Positions 1-4,493 of a stretch of DNA of 9,403 nucleotides are shown piece by piece. Source of the stretch: Candidatus Omnitrophota bacterium (GTDB lineage: Bacteria; Ratteibacteria; UBA8468; B48-G9; JAFGKM01); NCBI GenBank assembly GCA_023818785.1, contig JAMWCO010000049.1, forward strand, positions 1-9,403, in the 5' to 3' direction. A model generated the notes under the pieces. That model searched no databases, was not told the DNA's origin, and saw only the letters and a program-made list of their open reading frames with translations. Made by a program: the position numbers and the translations under genes. Within the stretch, counting starts at the first letter, position 1. Every line of letters starts with the position of its first letter.

Positions 1-265
1 GTTTAAAAATATTATAGTTTTCTTCGCCAATTATATCTTTTTTAAAATAGAGTTGAATTTTACCTGTCCAATCAACTAAATCAGCAAAAGAAGCATTTCC
101 ATGTTTTCTTATTGCCATTATTCTACCAGCAGTTTTAACATAATTACCTTCTTTTATATCTGAAATATTAGTTTTTAAAAATCTTCTTCCATAGGTTTCT
201 ATTCCTAATTCTTCAAATTCTTTTTTCTTTTCAATCCTCAATTTTCTTATTTCATTCTCGCTCAT
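1..265 (-). CDS. lysS: Lysyl-tRNA synthetase, class II (N-terminal part, truncated by window edge)
   Basis: Class II lysyl-tRNA synthetase attaches lysine to tRNA-Lys in the cytoplasm. Only the first ~88 codons are in the window. The reading begins MSENEIRKLRIEKKKEFEEL and continues into a GRIMAIRKHGNASFADL stretch followed by DWTGKIQLYFKKD. This is the typical LysS N-terminus: a charged helix, then the OB-fold anticodon-binding domain with its G-R-I/V-M-x-x-R...G-K-x-x-F-x-D-L pattern and the ‘G-x-I-Q-L-Y’ strand. The catalytic domain with motifs 1-3 lies beyond the left edge, so activity cannot be judged. The ATG (263-265) is preceded by GAAGGAG with a 6-nt spacer, a good ribosome binding site. 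The start overlaps the end of the upstream CNNM gene by 14 bp, so lysS is probably the distal gene of the coaX-birA-CNNM operon. AspS/AsnS share the OB fold, but the motif spacing favours LysS. Confidence 0.9.
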   Translation of the reverse strand, partial: MSENEIRKLRIEKKKEFEELGIETYGRRFLKTNISDIKEGNYVKTAGRIMAIRKHGNASFADLVDWTGKIQLYFKKDIIGEENYNIFK

Positions 266-1529
266 TTTTTTCTCCTTCTTGTTTCTCAATTTTTACCCAA
301 TTTATAATTTTATCGGTTGCATCCTGGACAACAATTTTATAACCATTATACTCAAATTCTTCTCCTTTTTTAGGGAATCTACCAAAATGGGATAAAACAA
401 AACCTGCAATTGTCTCTACATCTATATCAGGTATTTTCATATTTATCAATTCTTCAACTTTTTCTATTTCCATATTCCCTCTAATTAAATATTTTCCATC
501 CATTATTTTTATATATTCTTTTTCATCTTTTTTAAATTCATCAGAAATTTCTCCAACTATTTCTTCAATGAGGTCCTCCATAGTTACAAGTCCAGCAGTT
601 CCTCCATATTCATCAATAACTATAGCCATCTGTAATTTTAACATTTGTAATTCTCTTAATAACTCAATAACTTTTTTTGTTTCAGGAACAAAATAAACAT
701 TTCTCATTATGTCTTTTGCTTTTAAACTACTCCAATTTTCTGTTGTTTGTTTTGCAATAATATCTTTTATATAAACAAGACCTGTAATTTTATCAATATT
801 ATCTTTGTAAACTGGGATTCTTGAATATCCATAAGTTCCTATCATTTTTGTTATTTCTTCAAGATTTGTAGTTTCTTGTGCTGCAACAATGTTTACTCTT
901 GGAGTCATAATTTCTTTTACCATTTTATCACCAAATTCAAAAATACTATGTATCATCTCTTTTTCCTCTTTTTCTATAATTCCTTCTTCTTCTCCTGCTG
1001 TAATCATTGCTTTTACATCATCTTCAGTTAAAATAGGTATAATTGTTTCTATCTTTTCTTTAAAAATAATTAAAAATAAATTGGAAATAAAGATAAGTAA
1101 TCTGACAAAAGGATAAAGAATTGTTGAGAAAAGTTTTAAGGGATAAGCAGTAAGAAGTGCAATTTTTTCAGAATGTTTTTTACCTATACTCTTAGGTATT
1201 ATTTCTCCAAATATAATAATAACAAATGTCATTATTCCAGCAATAATAGAAGGAATAATTTTATGCAGATAATTATAAGAAATAGTTGCTGCAAAAACAG
1301 AAGCAAGGATATTAACAAAATTGTTACAGACAAGTGTAGTTATTAAAATTCTTTCAGGATTTTCAAACCAGAAACTCAATTTTTCTCCTTTCTTTCTATC
1401 CATTTCAAGAATTTTTTGGTAATGATGTTTGCCAAGAGATATAAAAGCAGTTTCTGAAGAAGAGAAAAAAGCAGAAAGTAAAATTAAAAATAAAAGTATA
1501 AAATAAGAACTTAATGGAATTTCAGTCAT
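252..1529 (-). CDS. CNNM/CorC (HlyC-type) membrane protein with CBS pair
   Basis: This is a 425-residue member of the CNNM/CorC family (often annotated ‘hemolysin’), whose members are membrane proteins linked to Mg2+ (or Co2+) efflux or homeostasis. Residues ~1-190 form the DUF21/CNNM transmembrane domain, with hydrophobic segments near 9-30, 62-85, 90-110 and 125-157. It contains the conserved FFSSSETAF (21-29) and GEIIPKSIG (108-116) motifs. A tandem CBS (Bateman) module follows at ~205-330, with MTPRVNIV at 208 and the family hallmark DEYGGTAGLVTMEDLIEEI starting at 306. The C-terminal CorC/HlyC small domain occupies ~340-415. Length and domain order are those of a complete protein. The ATG overlaps the birA stop as ATGA (1526-1529) and has no clear ribosome binding site of its own, which points to translational coupling. 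The ‘hemolysin’ name should not be taken as function. The transported ion cannot be read from the sequence. Confidence 0.93.
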   Translation of the reverse strand: MTEIPLSSYFILLFLILLSAFFSSSETAFISLGKHHYQKILEMDRKKGEKLSFWFENPERILITTLVCNNFVNILASVFAATISYNYLHKIIPSIIAGIMTFVIIIFGEIIPKSIGKKHSEKIALLTAYPLKLFSTILYPFVRLLIFISNLFLIIFKEKIETIIPILTEDDVKAMITAGEEEGIIEKEEKEMIHSIFEFGDKMVKEIMTPRVNIVAAQETTNLEEITKMIGTYGYSRIPVYKDNIDKITGLVYIKDIIAKQTTENWSSLKAKDIMRNVYFVPETKKVIELLRELQMLKLQMAIVIDEYGGTAGLVTMEDLIEEIVGEISDEFKKDEKEYIKIMDGKYLIRGNMEIEKVEELINMKIPDIDVETIAGFVLSHFGRFPKKGEEFEYNGYKIVVQDATDKIINWVKIEKQEGEKNERE

Positions 1530-2092
1530 TTTATAAGATTTTCACTCCACTCTTTCAATCCAATCTCTTTATTTTTTCTAAACAATTCAGTTATTTTTTT
1601 AAAATTATAAATAAAATTTATAAGGATATCTTCTGTTTTTAAATCTATGTTCAGAATATCTTCCATTGCTATATAATTATTTATTTTCAAATTTTCATTT
1701 TTTTTGACATTCACACCTACACCTACTATATAAAAATCTCCGCTTTTTTCAATTAAAATACCACAGATTTTTTTATCATTTATTATTATATCATTTGGAA
1801 ATTTTATTTTACAATTTTTTATTCCATAATATTTAAATGTTTCAATCAGACTTAAAGAAGTTATTTCTGATAAGAAATTAGTAGTTTCATTTTTTTTTAA
1901 TGTAAAAGAAAAATATAAGCCACCTTCTGGAGAAAACCATTTTCTTCCATATCGTCCTCTACCTTCACTTTGTTTTTTTGCAAGAATTATAACTTTTTCA
2001 TATTTTTTCAAAAATTCTTTTGCTACATCCATAGTTGAAGAAAGATTTTCAAACTCAAAAACAAAATAATCTTCAATTTTTTTCATATTCAT
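1526..2092 (-). CDS. birA: Biotin--[acetyl-CoA-carboxylase] ligase, minimal catalytic-domain form
   Basis: Biotin protein ligase activates biotin with ATP and transfers it to a lysine of biotin-dependent carboxylases. The 188-residue product has the catalytic signature in order: SSTMDVAKE (18-26), the biotinyl-AMP loop GRGRYGRKW (44-52), SPEGGLYFS (54-62), KFPND (97-101; usually KWPND), KKICGILIE (107-115; K108 matches the catalytic lysine of E. coli BirA) and GVGVNV (124-129). There is no N-terminal helix-turn-helix, so it should not act as a DNA-binding repressor. It also ends about where the catalytic domain ends, lacking the usual ~50-residue SH3-like C-terminal domain. The ATG at 2090-2092 overlaps the coaX end by 20 bp. 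A second in-frame ATG at 2084-2086 is equally possible, and neither has a clear ribosome binding site. The stop is fused to the next start by ATGA. The birA-coaX pairing is common in bacteria. Confidence 0.9.
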   Translation of the reverse strand: MNMKKIEDYFVFEFENLSSTMDVAKEFLKKYEKVIILAKKQSEGRGRYGRKWFSPEGGLYFSFTLKKNETTNFLSEITSLSLIETFKYYGIKNCKIKFPNDIIINDKKICGILIEKSGDFYIVGVGVNVKKNENLKINNYIAMEDILNIDLKTEDILINFIYNFKKITELFRKNKEIGLKEWSENLIK

Positions 2093-2801
2093 TTAATATT
2101 ATATTTATTCCTTCAAGAGTTAAATATGGTCTCAATTTTTTTTTAAAATTTAAAAGTTCTTTAAATTCAAAACTATATCCTCCAGTTAAAACTATGATTT
2201 GTTCTTCAAATACTTCCTTAAATTTATATATAATTTTTTCAATAGCACCTGAAAGACCATATTTAAGTCCAAGATATATGGCAGAAGATGTATCTTTTCC
2301 AATAAATTTACCTATTTTAAATTTAATTTCTTTTATTAATGATGTCTTCTTTAGCGAATCTATCCATAGTTCAGGTCCTGGTAAAATAAAACCACCTATA
2401 AAGTTTTTATTTTTATCAACTATATCTATTGTTGTACCTGTTCCTATATCAATAATTATAACAGGATAACCAAAAATTTCAGAAGCACCTTTACAGTTTA
2501 CTATCCTATCTATTCCAACTTTTTCTGGATTTCTTATTTTTATTTTTATTCCACAATTTTTATATGTAAGAAACAAAGGTTCAATATTAAAAAAATCTTT
2601 TATCTTTTTTTCTATTGAAGAATTTAAATCAGGGACTACAGAAGAAATACCACATCTTTCAATTTTAAAATTTTTCCATTCTTCAGGGAAGTAGAAATTT
2701 TCAAAAGAAGAAGTTAGAGAGTCGCAAAATTTAATTATTTTTCCCTTTTTAAAAATTCCAATTTTTACTTTTTTGTTTCCTATATCAATCACTAAATTCA
2801 T
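2073..2801 (-). CDS. coaX: Type III pantothenate kinase
   Basis: CoaX phosphorylates pantothenate, the first step of coenzyme A synthesis; family members belong to the ASKHA fold and use ATP with a monovalent cation. Numbered from the ATG at 2799-2801 (242 residues), the motifs are: N-terminal phosphate motif DIGN (6-9), GIDR (96-99, with D98 the expected catalytic Asp), DIGTGTT (118-124), GGFILPG (136-142), TSSAIYLG (171-178), VLTGG (204-208) and the C-terminal P-x-L-T-L-x-G (225-231). Length and motif spacing fit a full enzyme. The open frame extends 18 bp upstream to a TTG, but family members normally begin directly before the D-x-G-N motif, so I chose the ATG. There is no obvious ribosome binding site. 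One oddity is that the first motif reads DIGNKK rather than the usual D-x-G-N-T/S. It is the first gene of the minus-strand operon and its 3' end overlaps birA. Confidence 0.93.
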   Translation of the reverse strand: MNLVIDIGNKKVKIGIFKKGKIIKFCDSLTSSFENFYFPEEWKNFKIERCGISSVVPDLNSSIEKKIKDFFNIEPLFLTYKNCGIKIKIRNPEKVGIDRIVNCKGASEIFGYPVIIIDIGTGTTIDIVDKNKNFIGGFILPGPELWIDSLKKTSLIKEIKFKIGKFIGKDTSSAIYLGLKYGLSGAIEKIIYKFKEVFEEQIIVLTGGYSFEFKELLNFKKKLRPYLTLEGINIILNEYEKN

Positions 2802-2812
2802 ATAATTTTTTA

Positions 2813-2841
2813 TTGACAAATTCTCAAAAATTTTTTATAAA
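2813..2841 (+). promoter_or_regulatory. Sigma70-type promoter for speDE
   Basis: The -35 box TTGACA (2813-2818) is a perfect consensus match. After exactly 17 bp comes TATAAA (2836-2841), a 5/6 match to the -10 consensus. Predicted transcription start is near 2848, about 60 nt before the speD ATG. A perfect TATAAT also occurs at 2847-2852 but is too far from the TTGACA to pair with it. This is the only near-consensus promoter in the coaX/speD gap. Confidence 0.7.
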
Positions 2842-2844
2842 TAT

Positions 2845-2873
2845 ATTATAATATCTTTTTTCTTGAAAAAGAA
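2845..2873 (-). promoter_or_regulatory. Possible divergent promoter for the coaX operon
   Basis: On the minus strand a perfect TATAAT lies at 2850-2845, about 44 bp upstream of the coaX ATG. The hexamer 17 bp upstream (TTCTTT, 2873-2868) is a poor -35 match, so the call rests on the -10 box and on the need for a promoter here. If real, it overlaps the speDE promoter on the opposite strand. The A+T-rich sequence makes chance TATAAT boxes likely. Confidence 0.35.
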
Positions 2874-2910
2874 GGGAGGTGAAAAATGATGAAAAAAGGA
2901 GGGAAAAATG
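2874..2910 (+). promoter_or_regulatory. Doubled ribosome-binding/start region of speD
   Basis: Two Shine-Dalgarno/ATG units stand in tandem. The first is GGGAGGTG (2874-2881), followed after four A's by ATGATG (2886-2891). The second is GGAGGG (2898-2903), followed after four A's by the speD ATG (2908-2910). The two units are 22 nt apart and share the pattern purine-rich SD, A-run, ATGAnGAA. The first start is out of frame with speD, so ribosomes loading there would not make SpeD directly. The second unit decides the speD start. Confidence 0.7.
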
Positions 2911-2969
2911 AAGAAACTTTTATTTTCTATTCCTCCAAAAAGTTCCCACATTATTTTAGACCTTTATGA
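2886..2969 (+). CDS. Possible 27-codon upstream ORF overlapping the start of speD
   Basis: Starting at the first ATG after the strong GGGAGGTG site, the frame reads MMKKGGKNEETFIFYSSKKF, then PHYFRPL, then TGA at 2967-2969. It runs across the speD start and ends 60 nt into speD, in a different frame. No family is recognisable, and the peptide could simply be a by-product of an out-of-frame ATG. The reason to list it is its initiation signal, which is at least as good as that of speD. Translation of it would compete with or couple to speD initiation. An upstream ORF regulating AdoMet decarboxylase is well known in plants and mammals, but I know of no established bacterial case, so a regulatory role here is inference. 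Confidence 0.3.
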   Translation: MMKKGGKNEETFIFYSSKKFPHYFRPL

Positions 2970-3288
2970 ATGCGATTCTAAAATTTTAGACTCTCCTGAC
3001 CAGGTAAAAGACATATTAGAAAAAGCAGTTAAAGAGGCAAAAACCACATTATTACATATAAAAATTCATAAATTTTCTCCTTATGGAGTTAGTGGATTTG
3101 CTTTAATTTCTGAAAGTCACATTAGTATTCATACCTGGCCAGAAGCAAAATATGCTGGAGTTGACATTTATACTTGTGGAGAAAAAACCATGCCAGAAAA
3201 AGCAGTAAAATTTATTATTGAAGAACTAAAAAGTAAAAAACCATCTATAATTAAGATTGAAAGGGGAATATATGCAGAAAAAAAGTAA
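2908..3288 (+). CDS. speD: S-adenosylmethionine decarboxylase proenzyme (prokaryotic short class)
   Basis: SpeD decarboxylates S-adenosylmethionine to give the aminopropyl donor for polyamine synthesis. It is a self-cleaving pyruvoyl enzyme of the cytoplasm. The 126-residue product carries the hallmark SESHISIHTWPE (68-79). Cleavage is expected between E69 and S70, with S70 becoming the pyruvoyl group. H75 and C90 (in YTCGE) match the processing and catalytic His and Cys of Thermotoga maritima SpeD (S63, H68, C83) with a constant offset of seven residues. That offset comes from a slightly longer N-terminus (MKKLLFSI). Other conserved stretches are LDLYECD (17-23) and FSPYGVSGF (56-64). The length fits the half-size class that assembles as a dimer. 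The ATG has its own GGAGGG site, though an overlapping upstream frame with a second strong site precedes it. speE follows with a 17-bp overlap, so the two are surely cotranscribed. Confidence 0.97.
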   Translation: MKKLLFSIPPKSSHIILDLYECDSKILDSPDQVKDILEKAVKEAKTTLLHIKIHKFSPYGVSGFALISESHISIHTWPEAKYAGVDIYTCGEKTMPEKAVKFIIEELKSKKPSIIKIERGIYAEKK

Positions 3289-4111
3289 TAATATTGTAAT
3301 TGATTGGTATGAACCCTATGGAATAGGAATTGCTTTAAAAATAAAAAAGAAAATTATAGAAAAGAAAACAAAATATCAAAAAATAGAAGTTTATGAAACA
3401 ACTAATTTTGGAAAGGTTCTATTTATAGATGGTTTAATTCAATCAATTGAAAAAGGAGAAGAAAGTTATCATGAAATACTTGTGCATCCTGCTTTATTTG
3501 CTCATCCAGACCCTAAGAATGTTTTAATAATTGGTGGTGGAGAAGGTGCTACTTTAAGAGAGGTTTTAAAACATCCTGTAAAAAAAGTAAAAATGGTTGA
3601 TATAGATGAAGATATGATTGAAATTGCTAAAAAATACTTAAAGTTTGATAAGGGTGCATTTAAAGATAAAAGAAGCGAAGTTATTATTGAAGATGGATTT
3701 AAATTTATAAAAAATGATAAAGAAATATATGATGTGATTATAGTAGATGCAACTGACCCTGGAGAAGAAACCTCCTGTCCTTTATATACAGATGAATTTT
3801 TTAAATTATGTTTTAAACACTTAAATAAAAATGGGATATTTGTGACACAAGGTGGAACACCTATTTTTTTACATTCTAAAAGGATTAGAAATCTTTATAA
3901 AAATTTAAAGGAAATTTTTAAAGAAGTAAAAATTTATTCTTCTCCTGTATTTGGACTTTTACCTAATTGGGTTTTTATAGTAGGAATTAAAGGAGATATA
4001 AGAATTGATGAAAAACCAATAAAAACTATAAATAAAAAATTTAAGTTTTATTTACCAGATATTCAATCATCTTTATTTAGTTTGCCATATTTTTTGAAAA
4101 AGTTTATATGA
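3272..4111 (+). CDS. speE: Polyamine aminopropyltransferase (SpeE family; Thermus/ACL5-like features)
   Basis: This enzyme transfers the aminopropyl group of decarboxylated AdoMet to an amine acceptor. Numbered from the ATG at 3272 (279 residues), it has a small N-terminal beta domain, FIDGLIQS (52-59), YHE (66-68), the donor-binding GGGEG (88-92), VDIDED (109-114) and the catalytic VDATDPG (158-164) followed by LYTDEFF (171-177). Spermidine synthases usually have GGGDG, an E-I-D acidic motif and DPxGP. Here GGGEG, D-I-D and a DP segment lacking GP resemble, from memory, Thermus SpeE (which uses agmatine) and plant thermospermine synthase. Putrescine should therefore not be assumed to be the acceptor. 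The frame opens 15 bp upstream at a TTG, but AAGGGG five to six bases before the ATG favours the ATG. The gene overlaps speD by 17 bp, and its stop abuts the dtxR stop on the other strand. Confidence 0.92.
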   Translation: MQKKSNNIVIDWYEPYGIGIALKIKKKIIEKKTKYQKIEVYETTNFGKVLFIDGLIQSIEKGEESYHEILVHPALFAHPDPKNVLIIGGGEGATLREVLKHPVKKVKMVDIDEDMIEIAKKYLKFDKGAFKDKRSEVIIEDGFKFIKNDKEIYDVIIVDATDPGEETSCPLYTDEFFKLCFKHLNKNGIFVTQGGTPIFLHSKRIRNLYKNLKEIFKEVKIYSSPVFGLLPNWVFIVGIKGDIRIDEKPIKTINKKFKFYLPDIQSSLFSLPYFLKKFI

Positions 4112-4123
4112 TTATCTTTTTTG
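4095..4123. terminator. Weak bidirectional terminator candidate between speE and the feo operon
   Basis: An A-rich arm (TGAAAAAG, 4095-4102) can pair with a T-rich arm (CTTTTTTG, 4116-4123) across a 13-nt loop. The loop holds both stop codons, and U-runs are present for each direction. The stem has only one G-C pair plus G-U ends, so it would be unstable. It is listed because no better terminator exists at this junction. Confidence 0.2.
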
Positions 4124-4483
4124 ATTTACAAGAAATTCAAATATTTTTTTAATTGTTTCATTACTTATTACATGTTCAATTTTACATGCATCATTTTGAG
4201 CAGTTTTTTCAGAAACCCTTAAAATATCTGTTAAAAATCTAAGTACTATTTTATGTTTTTTAAGAATTTTTTTTGCTTCTTTATTACCTAAATCTGTTAA
4301 TTCAATATAGCCATATTTTTCTTGCTTAATATATCCCTTTTCTTTTAAAATATTTAATGCATTAACAACAGATGATTCTTTGACATTTAAAAATTTACTT
4401 ATTTCTTTTACTCTTGTTATTTTCCCTATATCTGTTAAAATTTTAATTGCTTCAAGATAATCCTCTAAACTTTTGGTTAACAA
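4112..4483 (-). CDS. DtxR/MntR-family metal-dependent transcriptional repressor
   Basis: A 123-residue DNA-binding regulator of the DtxR/MntR family, whose members repress metal-uptake genes when Fe(II) or Mn(II) is abundant. Residues ~5-65 form the winged helix-turn-helix (SLEDYLEAI at 5-13, ISKFLNVKESSV at 28-39, wing YGYIELTDLG at 57-66). The dimerisation/metal domain follows, ending near residue 120, so the C-terminal SH3-like domain of full DtxR is absent, as in MntR. Putative ligands by motif alignment are D8, E11, H77, C100, E103 and H104. A Cys at position 100 (NDACKIEH) corresponds to Cys102 of DtxR, where B. subtilis MntR has Glu99, hinting at iron rather than manganese. The start is TTG (4481-4483), supported by GGAGG five bases upstream, formed by the last glycine codons of feoB. 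It is the last gene of the feo operon and probably regulates it. Confidence 0.9.
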   Translation of the reverse strand: MLTKSLEDYLEAIKILTDIGKITRVKEISKFLNVKESSVVNALNILKEKGYIKQEKYGYIELTDLGNKEAKKILKKHKIVLRFLTDILRVSEKTAQNDACKIEHVISNETIKKIFEFLVNQKR

Positions 4484-4493
4484 ATTAGCCTCC
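4484..4493 (-). promoter_or_regulatory. Ribosome binding site fixing the TTG start of the DtxR-family gene
   Basis: On the minus strand GGAGG (4493-4489) stands five bases before TTG (4483-4481). It is built from the last two glycine codons of feoB, and the feoB stop TAA lies inside the spacer. There is no in-frame ATG near the conserved SLEDYLEA segment, so TTG is the start. Confidence 0.75.

Noticed and set aside
889..1116. Plus-strand frame of 75 codons inside the CNNM gene.
   Set aside because: Antisense shadow of the CBS-domain coding sequence; hydrophobic low-complexity translation with no motif.
2035..2469. Plus-strand open frame of 144 codons across coaX/birA.
   Set aside because: It is antisense to two well-supported enzymes with intact motifs, and its translation shows no recognisable family. 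Long antisense frames arise easily in this A+T-rich DNA.
2802..2819. Upstream TTG start for coaX (six extra residues).
   Set aside because: CoaX proteins begin directly before the D-x-G-N motif, the ATG at 2799-2801 fits this, and the extension has no ribosome binding site. It also overlaps the -35 box of the speDE promoter.
3257..3271. Upstream TTG start for speE (five extra residues).
   Set aside because: AAGGGG is well placed for the ATG at 3272, but lies inside the coding sequence if the TTG is used.
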